NCBI RefSeq assembly: GCF_049800775.1
Contig: NZ_JBNAFR010000006.1
Location: 185,866 to 249,865 of the forward strand
Direction: 5' to 3'
From: Dinoroseobacter sp049800775
GTDB lineage: Bacteria > Pseudomonadota > Alphaproteobacteria > Rhodobacterales > Rhodobacteraceae
DNA: 64,000 nucleotides
The translations under genes were made by a program, and so were the position numbers. Below the pieces are notes generated by a model that was given only the letters and a program-made list of their open reading frames with translations, ran no database searches and had not been told where the DNA came from. Of the stretch, positions 36,407 through 44,243 are shown piece by piece (the stretch's first letter is position 1; each line of letters opens with the position of its first letter).

Positions 36407-37209
36407 AGGAACCCTCCGGCATCTTGTTGACCGCTCTTGCGCAGCCCGCGCCTGCGCAGCATCTCGGCCGTGCCGATCAGAATCAGCGAGAGCACGATCA
36501 GGATCGTCCCCAGCGCCATGATCACCGGCAGCTTTTGCGGGAAACGCAGCTGGCTCCAGATATAGACCGGCAGGGTTGGTTCAGTGCCCGTCAGAAAGAA
36601 TGCGATGATGAACTCATCGAGCGAAATGGTGAAGGAGATCAGCAGCGACGCGATGATCCCCGGCGTTACCAGCGGCAGGATAACGAGGCGAAAGGCGCTC
36701 AGCCGCGTCTCGCCCAAATCGATCGCCGCTTCTTCGAGCGAGCGGTCGAGCCCGCTGAAACTGCTGGACAGGATGGCGATGCAGAACGGCGTGCAGATCA
36801 AAGTGTGACCGAGGATCACCGACCAGATCGACAGGCTCAGCCCCAACTGCAACAGCACCACCAACAGCGACACCGCCACGATGATCTCGGGCAGCACCAA
36901 TGGCACCATGATGAAGCCCATGATCCCGGCCTTGCCCGGGAACCGGAACCGGGTCGAGGCACGCGCCGCAAAGACCCCGAGCGTCGTGGACAGAACCGCC
37001 GTGGCCAGCGCGATGATCAGCGAATTCGCCAGGGCCTCATGCAACGCGGGGATCGCCGTCAGTTCGACAAACCAGGCGGTTGTAAACCCGTTCAGCGGGA
37101 AGGCGATGATTGTGCCGTCATTAAAGGCAAAGACCGGCAACAGGATCACCGGCAGGTACAGAAACACCAGATAGAGGATCGCATAGACCCGCAGGATCCG
37201 CGCGCTCAT
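36403..37209 (-). CDS. ABC transporter permease (PotC-like)
   Basis: A 268-aa inner-membrane permease with six predicted helices and the EAA loop LDRSLEEAAIDLGETRLSAF. I chose the ATG at 37209 (MSARILRVYA), which overlaps the upstream permease stop; the longer open frame would add about 90 non-membrane residues. The second permease of the pair. Confidence 0.93.
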   Translation of the reverse strand: MSARILRVYAILYLVFLYLPVILLPVFAFNDGTIIAFPLNGFTTAWFVELTAIPALHEALANSLIIALATAVLSTTLGVFAARASTRFRFPGKAGIMGFIMVPLVLPEIIVAVSLLVVLLQLGLSLSIWSVILGHTLICTPFCIAILSSSFSGLDRSLEEAAIDLGETRLSAFRLVILPLVTPGIIASLLISFTISLDEFIIAFFLTGTEPTLPVYIWSQLRFPQKLPVIMALGTILIVLSLILIGTAEMLRRRGLRKSGQQDAGGFL

Positions 37210-38078
37210 TTCGGGGCCCGCCCGATATTGCGCGTGAGATACACGAGCAGGAGCGCCATGGACCCGACAATCGTCATCGCCGACACCGCCAGCGCCGCCC
37301 CCATGGGCGCATTGTTCAGGCGCAGGAACTGGGTCTGGATCATGTTCGAGATCATCAACCCGTTCGGCCCGCCCACCAAGCGTGGGGTCACGTAATCGCC
37401 AATCACCGGGATGAAGACGATCAGCGTGGCCGCGATCACCCCCGGCATGGCCAGTGGCAGGGTCACGCGCCGGAAGGTGCCCCACGCGCTCTCCCCCAGA
37501 TCCCGCGCGGCCTCCAGCAGGGAGCGGTCGATCTTCTCGAGCGCCACATAGATCGGCAGGATGGTGAACGGCGCATAGGCATGGGCTAGCGTGATCACCA
37601 CCGCATTGGCATTGTAGAGCAGAAAGGTCAGCGGTTCCTCAATGATGCCAAGCCCTTGCAGGCTGGAGTTCAGAACCCCGTTGAAGCCGAGGATCACCTT
37701 CCACAGGAACACGCGCAGCAGATACGACGTCCAGAACGGAATGGTAATCAGGAAGATCCAGAGCGCCTTGCGCTCCTGCGGGACATGGAAGGAGACGAAA
37801 TAGGCAATGGGAAAGGCCAGCAGCACCGTCACCACCGTCACCGCCCCCGCGATCCAGAGGGACCGCCCCATGAGCGTGCCATAGATCGGATCGGTCACCG
37901 CCTCGCGGTAGTTGTCGAGGGTGAAACTGCGGTCGAACTCCATGAAGTTCTGGGTCCAGAAGCTGAGCACGAGGATCGCGATCAGCGGCACGGCCAGCAG
38001 CAGGATCGTGAAGATCAGCGGCGGGCTGATCATCGCATAGCCCTGGGCCGCCTCTGTCCTGAGACCAAACCGCGCCAT
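37206..38078 (-). CDS. ABC transporter permease (PotB-like)
   Basis: A 290-aa permease with six predicted helices and the EAA loop IDRSLLEAARDLGESAWGTF. The start at 38078 (MARFGLRTE) is preferred to an open start 33 codons upstream that would add an arginine-rich leader. First gene of the transporter operon. In most PotABCD operons a periplasmic binding-protein gene is adjacent; here the gene upstream is a monooxygenase-like gene behind a terminator. Confidence 0.92.
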   Translation of the reverse strand: MARFGLRTEAAQGYAMISPPLIFTILLLAVPLIAILVLSFWTQNFMEFDRSFTLDNYREAVTDPIYGTLMGRSLWIAGAVTVVTVLLAFPIAYFVSFHVPQERKALWIFLITIPFWTSYLLRVFLWKVILGFNGVLNSSLQGLGIIEEPLTFLLYNANAVVITLAHAYAPFTILPIYVALEKIDRSLLEAARDLGESAWGTFRRVTLPLAMPGVIAATLIVFIPVIGDYVTPRLVGGPNGLMISNMIQTQFLRLNNAPMGAALAVSAMTIVGSMALLLVYLTRNIGRAPK

Positions 38079-38183
38079 CACTACCCTTTGCCATCCCCGT
38101 CCAAGTGGAGGGCAGCATGCGAAGATGCGCCGCCGGGAACAAGGGGTAATCCGCGCGCGCGCCGGTTGCGACGCCATCGGCCC

Positions 38184-38204
38184 GAAAACTGGGCGGTTTC
38201 GCCC
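38184..38204 (-). terminator. Probable intrinsic terminator
   Basis: A 5-bp GC stem (38191-38195 with 38200-38204, loop GTTT), followed on the minus strand by AGTTTTC. It lies just after the stop of the small monooxygenase gene at 38227. Confidence 0.6.
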
Positions 38205-38226
38205 CGTTGCGGCTGGTCCGGGTGGC

Positions 38227-38538
38227 TCAGCTCAGTTCCTGAATGCTGTCAAACACTTCGAGCACGGGCGGTCCGTCATACATCTCGGCACTGGATTTCG
38301 CGCCCTTATGGGCGGCCCGAAAAGCCTCGGACTTGGTCCATGCCTCAAAAGACGCGCGGTCGCGCCAGAGCGTATGCGACGCATAAAGCCGGATCCCGTC
38401 CTCGGCATCGCCCTTCATAAGGTGGAAGGATACGAACCCTCCAACCTGCTTGAGATGGCTGTCGCGGGACTGCCAAACCTCTTCAAACGCGGCCTCGTGG
38501 TCGGTTTTGACGCGAAAACGGTTCATGGTGAGAAACAT
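38227..38538 (-). CDS. Antibiotic-biosynthesis-monooxygenase (ABM) domain protein, heme-oxygenase-like
   Basis: A 103-aa ferredoxin-fold protein of the dimeric alpha/beta barrel class. FRVKTDHEAAFEEVWQSRDSHL and GGFVSFHLMKGD resemble IsdG/HmoA-type heme monooxygenases, but small ABM proteins vary in substrate. The ATG at 38538 has GGAG 9 bp upstream; two extra codons further up are open. It is a stand-alone gene with a terminator, and ribosomal genes lie upstream. Confidence 0.8.
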   Translation of the reverse strand: MFLTMNRFRVKTDHEAAFEEVWQSRDSHLKQVGGFVSFHLMKGDAEDGIRLYASHTLWRDRASFEAWTKSEAFRAAHKGAKSSAEMYDGPPVLEVFDSIQELS

Positions 38539-38641
38539 CTGCAAAGCTCCGGTGGATCGGCGTTGAACGCGCGGGCGATGGCTGGCGCAGGGTCCCGCGC
38601 AGAGAAGCCGAGCCCCGCCAGAGGGTCAAGCCCGCAGATGC

Positions 38642-38670
38642 AAAAAGGGCGCGCCCAACGGCACGCCCTT
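38642..38670 (-). terminator. Intrinsic terminator of the rplM-rpsI operon
   Basis: A 7-bp stem (plus-strand 38645-38651 with 38664-38670) closing a GC-rich loop, followed on the minus strand by five Ts. It lies 24 bp after the rpsI stop. Confidence 0.88.
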
Positions 38671-38693
38671 CGCAATCGGTGAAACAGGCTGGA

Positions 38694-39188
38694 TCAGCGC
38701 TTGGAGAACTGGAAGCTCTTACGCGCCTTGGCCTTACCGTATTTCTTCCGCTCGACCACACGGCTGTCGCGGGTCAGGAAGCCAGCCGCCTTGAGCGCGC
38801 TCCGCAGAGAGGGCTCATAGAGCTGCAGCGCCTTGGAAATCCCGTGCCGTACGGCACCGGCCTGACCAGAGAGGCCACCGCCCTTGACCGTTGCGGTCAC
38901 GTCGAACTGGTCCTCGACACCGGCCACCTGGAAGGGCTGGCGCAGGATCATCTGCAGAACCGGACGCGCGAAATACACGTTCAGGTCCTTGCCGTTCACG
39001 GTGACCTTGCCGGAGCCCGGCTTGATCCAGACACGGGCAACCGCGTCTTTCCGCTTGCCCGTTGCATAAGAGCGGCCCAGCTCGTCGCGGACCGGCTCAC
39101 GGGAGATGACAGTTTCGGGCGCCACGTCGGCGACGGAGCCCTCAGCGACGGCACTCAGGTCGTCGAAGGATTTGATCTCTTCAGCCAT
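38694..39188 (-). CDS. rpsI: 30S ribosomal protein S9
   Basis: A 164-aa S9 protein. The core (YATGKRKDAVARVWIKPGSG through to the basic C-terminal KYGKAKARKSFQFSKR) is complete, and the C-terminal lysine-arginine tail contacts the P-site tRNA. An N-terminal extension of about 38 residues, rich in acidic residues, is present as in other Rhodobacteraceae. It is co-transcribed with rplM, 4 bp after it. Confidence 0.98.
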   Translation of the reverse strand: MAEEIKSFDDLSAVAEGSVADVAPETVISREPVRDELGRSYATGKRKDAVARVWIKPGSGKVTVNGKDLNVYFARPVLQMILRQPFQVAGVEDQFDVTATVKGGGLSGQAGAVRHGISKALQLYEPSLRSALKAAGFLTRDSRVVERKKYGKAKARKSFQFSKR

Positions 39189-39192
39189 TCAC

Positions 39193-39651
39193 TCAGCTCC
39201 GGGTGTTCTTGGAATTCTTGGACGCCAGATCCAGCACCTCGGGGCTCTGGGCCTCATGCGGATGCTCGGCGCCGGCATAGACGCGCAGATTGGTCATCTG
39301 CTGACGCGACAGCGGACCGCCGGGCAGCATGCGCTTCACGGCCTGTGTGACCACGCGCTCGGGGTACTTGCCCTCGAGGATCTGACCCGTGGTGCGGGAC
39401 TTGATGCCGCCCGGGTAGCCCGTGTGCCAGTAGTTCGGCTTGTCGCGCTTCTTGCCGGTCAGCTGGACCTTGTCGGCATTGATGATGATGACATTGTCAC
39501 CCATGTCCATATGCGGCGTGAAGCTCGGCTTGTGCTTGCCACGAAGACGGGTGGCGACGATCGAGGCAAGACGGCCCAGAACGATGCCTTCGGCGTCGAT
39601 CAGGATCCATTTCTTGTCGATATCCGCCGGTTTTGCGGTAAAGGTTTTCAT
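39193..39651 (-). CDS. rplM: 50S ribosomal protein L13
   Basis: A 152-aa L13, an early-assembly protein of the large subunit. It begins MKTFTAKPADIDKKWILIDA and contains GDNVIIINADKVQLTGKK and the AVKRMLPGGPLSRQQM motif. The usual rplM-rpsI operon is complete, with a good promoter upstream. Confidence 0.98.
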   Translation of the reverse strand: MKTFTAKPADIDKKWILIDAEGIVLGRLASIVATRLRGKHKPSFTPHMDMGDNVIIINADKVQLTGKKRDKPNYWHTGYPGGIKSRTTGQILEGKYPERVVTQAVKRMLPGGPLSRQQMTNLRVYAGAEHPHEAQSPEVLDLASKNSKNTRS

Positions 39652-39703
39652 TTCTTCGCCCTATCAGAACGTGAGCCGGGACATTGCCCGGTTTGATGGG
39701 CGC

Positions 39704-39731
39704 GTTCTAAGGGTTTTACAGTCGGGGTCAA
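39704..39731 (-). promoter_or_regulatory. Predicted promoter of rplM-rpsI
   Basis: On the minus strand TTGACC (39731-39726) and TAGAAC (39709-39704) are separated by 16 bp, followed by the rplM leader of about 50 nt. Position and match to the alphaproteobacterial housekeeping consensus support it. Confidence 0.65.
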
Positions 39732-39801
39732 GGCCCTTTACCTCGCGTTTTCCAAGCGAAAACAGGTGCTTGAAAATAAGGTATTAAAATACCCCCACTT
39801 T

Positions 39802-41223
39802 CTAGACCGCAATCCGCTCCGGCGGGTGGTCCAGAAGGCCACGCAGCCGTTCCAGCGCGTTGTCAAAACTCTTGCGGCTCACCCCGCCATTCACCGCCAG
39901 ACGGATCGCATGGGGCGCGCGCCCGTTGCGATCGGCGTAATCCTCGGCGGTCCGGATCTGCACCCCTTCGGCCTCGGCGGCCCGGGCGAAGGCGCTGGCG
40001 CGCCAACCCGGCGGCAGGCTCAGCCAGACGAAGAGCGCGTCCTCGCGCCAGCGCAGATCGAACCGCCCGAGCTTATTGACCATCGACCGGACATAACAGG
40101 CGACTTCCTTGCGCAGATCCTCCTGCATCTTGGGCAGCGCGGGATGAGTAAGCAGCGTGGCGGCGAGGTCGGTGATCGGAGTGGCAAGGCCGAAGAACCC
40201 CGCCTCCGCTGCTCTGCGCGCACCTTGCGCCTGCCCGTCCGGTGCCACGACGAAACCGAACCGCAAGGCCGGGCTCAGGGATTTCGACAGGGAGGAGACG
40301 AACCAGCCCCGCTCCGGTGCAAGCGCCCGGAGGCCGGGGCCACTCACGGCTCCAAGACGATAGGTGTCGTCCTCCAGGAGTTGCAGGTTCACCCGCCGAG
40401 CCGCCTCGACGATTTCGAGCCGACGGGCCGGGGTCATGGCAATCAGGAGCGGGTTCTGCACCTCTGTGGACAGACACAGCAATTGCGCATCCGTTTGGCG
40501 CGCGATCTCCACCAGCGCATCCGGGCGCACCCCATGCTCGTCCATGGGCACCGGCACCACATCCGCACGCAGCAATTCGGCGGCACGGCGATATCCGGGA
40601 TAGGCCAGTTCCTCCACAAGCACGACCGGACGCCGCCCGCTGAGCACAGCTTGCATTACAAGTAGGATCCCGCTCTGTGCCCCGTGGGACAGCACAACAT
40701 CCTCGGCGCCAAGGCGACCAAGCGTGACATTGGACAGGTAGGAGACGACCGCCTCCCGCGCCGCCTGCCCGGTCCGGTGGCCGGGATAATGCATCACGCC
40801 CGAGGGCGGCGCGGCGGCGATCTGCATCAGGCTTTCCCGGATCAACCGCGCCTGTCCGGCATTCGGCAAATGAGGCGAAATCAGATTGACCTCATGAGGG
40901 TCGGCTTCAGAATTGTGCAGCACGGAATCCACTTCCGGCACACGCAGAGGCGGCGCCGAGATCGCCTTTTGCGCCACAAAGGTGCCGCGCCCCACACCCG
41001 TCTCAAGAAGCCCCGCATCCGTCAGGCGCGTATAGGCCCGCGCCACGGTGCCCGGCGTCACGGACACGCGATAGGCCAGATCTCGCACCGGTGGCAATTT
41101 CTCCCCCGGTTTAAGATCGCCAGATGCGATCGCCTGGCGCAAGGCCTCGGCCAGCCGCGTGTATTTTGGTCCAGTGCCAGCGCTCAAGGCGTCCGAAAGA
41201 TCACCAAACCAAATTGTATCCAT
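39802..41223 (-). CDS. MocR-type GntR/aminotransferase regulator
   Basis: A 473-aa fusion of an N-terminal GntR winged helix (YTRLAEALRQAIASGDLKPGEKLPPVRDLA) and a fold-type I PLP aminotransferase domain, with the predicted PLP lysine in SSLSKSLSPALRFGF. Such regulators (PdxR, GabR and others) sense PLP or amino-group ligands and usually control a divergent gene. The ATG at 41223 has AGGAAACATTG upstream. It is divergent from a DUF1127 gene, and ATTGTAT repeats lie between them. Confidence 0.9.
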   Translation of the reverse strand: MDTIWFGDLSDALSAGTGPKYTRLAEALRQAIASGDLKPGEKLPPVRDLAYRVSVTPGTVARAYTRLTDAGLLETGVGRGTFVAQKAISAPPLRVPEVDSVLHNSEADPHEVNLISPHLPNAGQARLIRESLMQIAAAPPSGVMHYPGHRTGQAAREAVVSYLSNVTLGRLGAEDVVLSHGAQSGILLVMQAVLSGRRPVVLVEELAYPGYRRAAELLRADVVPVPMDEHGVRPDALVEIARQTDAQLLCLSTEVQNPLLIAMTPARRLEIVEAARRVNLQLLEDDTYRLGAVSGPGLRALAPERGWFVSSLSKSLSPALRFGFVVAPDGQAQGARRAAEAGFFGLATPITDLAATLLTHPALPKMQEDLRKEVACYVRSMVNKLGRFDLRWREDALFVWLSLPPGWRASAFARAAEAEGVQIRTAEDYADRNGRAPHAIRLAVNGGVSRKSFDNALERLRGLLDHPPERIAV

Positions 41224-41301
41224 CACAATGTTTCCTTAGACAGGCGCGCCACTTGATTGTATCAATATACTGCCTGATATCAGGTTTTGTGTCAATACAA
41301 T
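41213..41301. promoter_or_regulatory. Candidate MocR operator repeats
   Basis: ATTGTATC occurs at 41213-41220 and 41256-41263, and ATACAAT (its core in reverse) at 41295-41301. The last two flank the 31-bp promoter core of the DUF1127 gene; the first overlaps the regulator start. MocR proteins typically bind such spaced repeats. Inferred. Confidence 0.5.
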
Positions 41302-41316
41302 TTAGGAGACAGACCC

Positions 41317-41535
41317 ATGACACGCTCTGCCAATGCTGCCTTGATCGCGCAGTTGTCGACCGCTCCCGCCCTGCCCGCCCTGGCGCAGTTTGCGCTGCGT
41401 GTCGCGGTGGCACTGACGAAATGGGACACTCAACGTCGAACACGCCGCGGCCTTCAGGGTCTCAGCGACCATCATCTCCGGGATATTGGACTGACGCGCG
41501 ATGACGCCGAACACGAATTGCGCCGTCTCTTTTAA
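41317..41535 (+). CDS. DUF1127 small protein
   Basis: A 72-aa protein with the C-terminal DUF1127 motif (LQGLSDHHLRDIGLTRDDAEHE). The N-terminal part is a helical alanine-rich segment. An AGGAG lies 9 bp before the ATG and a strong terminator follows, so it is a single-gene unit. DUF1127 proteins are small, arginine/aspartate-rich and have been linked to RNA metabolism and phosphate stress in alphaproteobacteria. It is divergent from the MocR regulator. Confidence 0.85.
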   Translation: MTRSANAALIAQLSTAPALPALAQFALRVAVALTKWDTQRRTRRGLQGLSDHHLRDIGLTRDDAEHELRRLF

Positions 41536-41560
41536 CCCATAGGAGATATCTCCCCTGACT

Positions 41561-41586
41561 GCCGGCCCCCTCGGGCCGGCTTTTTT
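41561..41586 (+). terminator. Intrinsic terminator of the DUF1127 gene
   Basis: Perfect 8-bp GC stem (41561-41568 with 41573-41580), CCTC loop and six Ts. The hairpin may also serve the convergent thioesterase gene ending at 41591. Confidence 0.93.
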
Positions 41587-41590
41587 GCGG

Positions 41591-42016
41591 CTAGGTGGCG
41601 CTTGGGGGAATGGAATAGGTGAGAGAGGCGCGGGCCACGACCTTCTCCGAACCTTCGGAGCGTATCAATACATCGCCCACAGCCAGGACGCGTCCGAGCT
41701 TCAAGAGCCGCGACTCGGCGATCAGATCCCTGCCCGCCTCGGGTTTGCGCATGAAGTCGATGGCACAATTCGTGGTCACCGCCAGCGCCACAGGGCCGAG
41801 GCGGGCCAAAATCGCAAGGTAGATCCCCACATCCGCCAGTGCGAACATGGTCGGTCCGGAAATTGTACCGCCCGGGCGCAGATGCTTGTCCTGAGTGATC
41901 AACCGCACGACAAGCCGCCCGGCGGCAACCTCCTCCACCCGGAAATCCCCGGCCACCTGAGGAAAAGCCTCTGCCAGAAACGCCTCCAGCGCCTGCGCAT
42001 CCATCTCAACGGTCAT
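41591..42016 (-). CDS. PaaI-type hotdog thioesterase
   Basis: A 141-aa hotdog protein. The active-site region HLRPGGTISGPTMFALADVG is typical of PaaI/4HBT acyl-CoA thioesterases, with the catalytic aspartate in ADVG. It is divergent from the crotonase gene (56 bp), which suggests a shared acyl-CoA function. No cofactor motifs. The substrate is unknown. Confidence 0.88.
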   Translation of the reverse strand: MTVEMDAQALEAFLAEAFPQVAGDFRVEEVAAGRLVVRLITQDKHLRPGGTISGPTMFALADVGIYLAILARLGPVALAVTTNCAIDFMRKPEAGRDLIAESRLLKLGRVLAVGDVLIRSEGSEKVVARASLTYSIPPSAT

Positions 42017-42072
42017 CTTGCCCCCCTGCCCTTTGGCCCCCTAAGGTTGCGGCAAACCGACGGGAGGGCAAG

Positions 42073-42867
42073 ATGGCCGACGAAATACTCACACGCGCGG
42101 ATCAGGATGGCATCGCCACATTGACTCTGAATGCGCCGAAGACCCTCAACGTGCTGTCCGACGCGATGCTAGCAGCCCTTCAGGCGCAGATCGACGCGTT
42201 GTCCGAGGACCGCGCGACCCGGGTCGTTGTGCTGCGCGGGTCTGGGCGGGCTTTTTGCGCGGGTCATGACCTGCGGGAGATGACCGCCTCGCGCCAGGCT
42301 GCCGATGGCGGGGCGGCGGCCTTCAAGGATCTTTTTGACCGCTGCGCGCGAATGATGATGGGGCTGCAGGCCCTGCCCCAGCCGGTCATCGCCGAGGTGC
42401 ACGGAATTGCCACCGCCGCGGGCTGCCAGCTTGTGGCGACGGCCGATATGGCCGTGGCGGCCGAGGGCACGCGGTTCGGGGTGAACGGGGTGAATATCGG
42501 GCTCTTCTGCTCGACCCCCATGGTGGCCCTGTCCCGCAACATCCCGCGCAAACAGGCCTTCGAGATGCTGACCACCGGCGAGATGATCGATGCAACACGC
42601 GCTCAGGAGGTCGGGTTGATCAACAAGGTCGTGCCCGCCGAAGATCTGTCCTCCGAGACTGCAGCACTGGCCGCCCGGGTGGCGGAGAAGCGCGGTGAGG
42701 TCGTCGCCATCGGCAAGCGTGCCTTTTACGAGCAGGCTCAGATGCCCCTCGCAGAAGCCTATGCCTATACCGGGGACGTCATGGTGCAGAACATGGCCTT
42801 CCGGAACACCGAGGAAGGCATTGCGGCGTTTCTCGACAAACGTCCGCCGAATTGGACCGAGGAGTGA
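42073..42867 (+). CDS. Crotonase-superfamily protein, ECHDC3-like, lacking both catalytic glutamates
   Basis: A 264-aa member of the enoyl-CoA hydratase superfamily. The oxyanion-hole segments are present (GRAFCAGHDLREM and GIATAAGCQL). The two glutamates needed for enoyl-CoA hydration are replaced: the first site reads AAGCQL with Gln, and the second reads GVNIGLF with Asn. The VNIGLFCSTP segment is the hallmark of ECHDC3-type proteins. Classical hydratase activity is therefore unlikely; a thioesterase or other acyl-CoA function is possible. Divergent from the thioesterase. Confidence 0.88.
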   Translation: MADEILTRADQDGIATLTLNAPKTLNVLSDAMLAALQAQIDALSEDRATRVVVLRGSGRAFCAGHDLREMTASRQAADGGAAAFKDLFDRCARMMMGLQALPQPVIAEVHGIATAAGCQLVATADMAVAAEGTRFGVNGVNIGLFCSTPMVALSRNIPRKQAFEMLTTGEMIDATRAQEVGLINKVVPAEDLSSETAALAARVAEKRGEVVAIGKRAFYEQAQMPLAEAYAYTGDVMVQNMAFRNTEEGIAAFLDKRPPNWTEE

Positions 42868-42870
42868 CGC

Positions 42871-43491
42871 CTAGAGCGTGCCCATGATCCGACGCACATA
42901 GTTGCGCGTCTCCTTATAGGGCGGGATCCCGTTATGCCGGGCCACGGCCTCGGGCCCCGCATTATAGGCTGCCAACGCGAGCTTCCAGTCGCGGAATCGC
43001 TGATACTGCGTGCGCAGGTACCGCGCCCCACCATCGAGGTTCTGACGCGGATCATGGGGGTTCACGCCAAGATCCCGTGCGGTTCCCGGCATGAGCTGCG
43101 CAAGGCCGATTGCTCCTTTGTGAGAGACGGCCTTGGCGTTGAAAGCACTCTCTTGCTGGATCAGACGCAGGAACAGATCCTCAGGGATCCCATGGCGTCG
43201 CGCGGCGGCCTTGGCCATGGACAGGTACGGGCCCGCATAGGATCCGCCGAAGGACGGGATCTCGGACGCCCGCCCGGTGCGCTGCGGCAGGAACCGGGTG
43301 GAATGCTCGTATTGCGTCGCACCACGGCGGTCGAGCACATTGGTCTGGGACGAAAACAGCGAGGCCCGGGCCGAGCTGGAGCGGGACGTATCCGCAAAAC
43401 CGGCCCCGACCGTCGTGCCGCCGACCGCAACGACCACCAGTGCCGCGCAGGCGCGCGTCCAGTTCCGGCAGTTCTTGCCAAGGTTCCGCAT
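42871..43491 (-). CDS. Lytic transglycosylase (SLT domain)
   Basis: A 206-aa exported murein hydrolase. It has a signal peptide (leader ending AGFADT) and an SLT domain with the catalytic glutamate in LIQQESAFNAKAVS, then GLAQLMPGTARDLGV and AAYNAGPEAV. The ATG at 43491 has GAGGGAGAAACCC upstream; the longer open frame to 43632 is discarded. Convergent with the crotonase gene (3-bp gap) and divergent from ssb. Confidence 0.92.
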   Translation of the reverse strand: MRNLGKNCRNWTRACAALVVVAVGGTTVGAGFADTSRSSSARASLFSSQTNVLDRRGATQYEHSTRFLPQRTGRASEIPSFGGSYAGPYLSMAKAAARRHGIPEDLFLRLIQQESAFNAKAVSHKGAIGLAQLMPGTARDLGVNPHDPRQNLDGGARYLRTQYQRFRDWKLALAAYNAGPEAVARHNGIPPYKETRNYVRRIMGTL

Positions 43492-43652
43492 GGGTTTCTC
43501 CCTCATCTCGTTCCGGTTTATAGGCGGAATGTTAAAAAACGCCAACCATCCGTGACCCGGTGCTGCTTCCGACTTTTCATTACCCACGCGCAATGGTGTA
43601 ACGTCATCACAACGCAGTGCAGATCCGAACACAGATTCGAAGGGAGGCGGTC

Positions 43653-44183
43653 ATGGCAGGCTCGGTCAACAAGGTCATCTTGATCGGAAATCTCGGGCGC
43701 GACCCCGAAGTGCGCACATTCCAGAACGGCGGAAAGGTCTGCAACCTGCGGATCGCGACCTCGGAAAACTGGAAAGACCGCAATACCGGCGAGCGCCGCG
43801 AGCGGACCGAGTGGCACTCGGTCGCGATCTTCTCGGAACCCCTCGCCCGCGTCGCGGAACAATACCTGCGCAAGGGCTCCAAGGTTTATATCGAAGGCCA
43901 GCTCGAAACCCGCAAATGGCAGGACCAGTCCGGTCAGGACCGCTACTCGACCGAGGTCGTTCTGCGCCCCTACCGCTCTGAGTTGACCATGCTCGACGGG
44001 CGCGAAGGTGGCGGTGGCGGCATGGGCGGCGGCGGCGGAGGGGGCGGCTACATGTCCGACCAATCCGGTGGCGGCTATGGCGGCGACGACCGGTATGGTG
44101 GCGGCAGCCCGGCCCCCAGCGGTGGCGGCGGCGGCGGCGGCGGTCGGTCCAACAGCGATCTGGACGACGAAATTCCGTTCTAA
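43653..44183 (+). CDS. ssb: Single-stranded DNA-binding protein
   Basis: A 176-aa SSB. The OB-fold begins MAGSVNKVILIGNLGRDPEV and contains the conserved aromatic residues around ATSENWKDR. A glycine-rich linker follows, and the C-terminal tip DLDDEIPF, which docks partner proteins, is complete. The ATG at 43653 has GGGAGGCGG upstream. The divergent upstream gene is the lytic transglycosylase. I saw no exact GAAC-N7-GAAC LexA box. Confidence 0.97.
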   Translation: MAGSVNKVILIGNLGRDPEVRTFQNGGKVCNLRIATSENWKDRNTGERRERTEWHSVAIFSEPLARVAEQYLRKGSKVYIEGQLETRKWQDQSGQDRYSTEVVLRPYRSELTMLDGREGGGGGMGGGGGGGGYMSDQSGGGYGGDDRYGGGSPAPSGGGGGGGGRSNSDLDDEIPF

Positions 44184-44220
44184 GACCCGCCCCCCCGATC
44201 CGGGGCGTACCAGACCAACG

Positions 44221-44241
44221 CGGTGCCCCGACGGGGCACCG
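44221..44241. terminator. Hairpin between convergent ssb and Asp-box genes
   Basis: A 9-bp stem (44221-44229 with 44233-44241) with a GAC loop, lying directly at the end of both convergent genes. It lacks a T tract on either strand, so function as a terminator is uncertain. Confidence 0.45.
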
Positions 44242-44243
44242 GA

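Noticed and set aside
43600..43652. LexA box upstream of ssb
   Set aside because: GAAC and GAAG occur 8 bp apart, not the GAAC-N7-GAAC needed.
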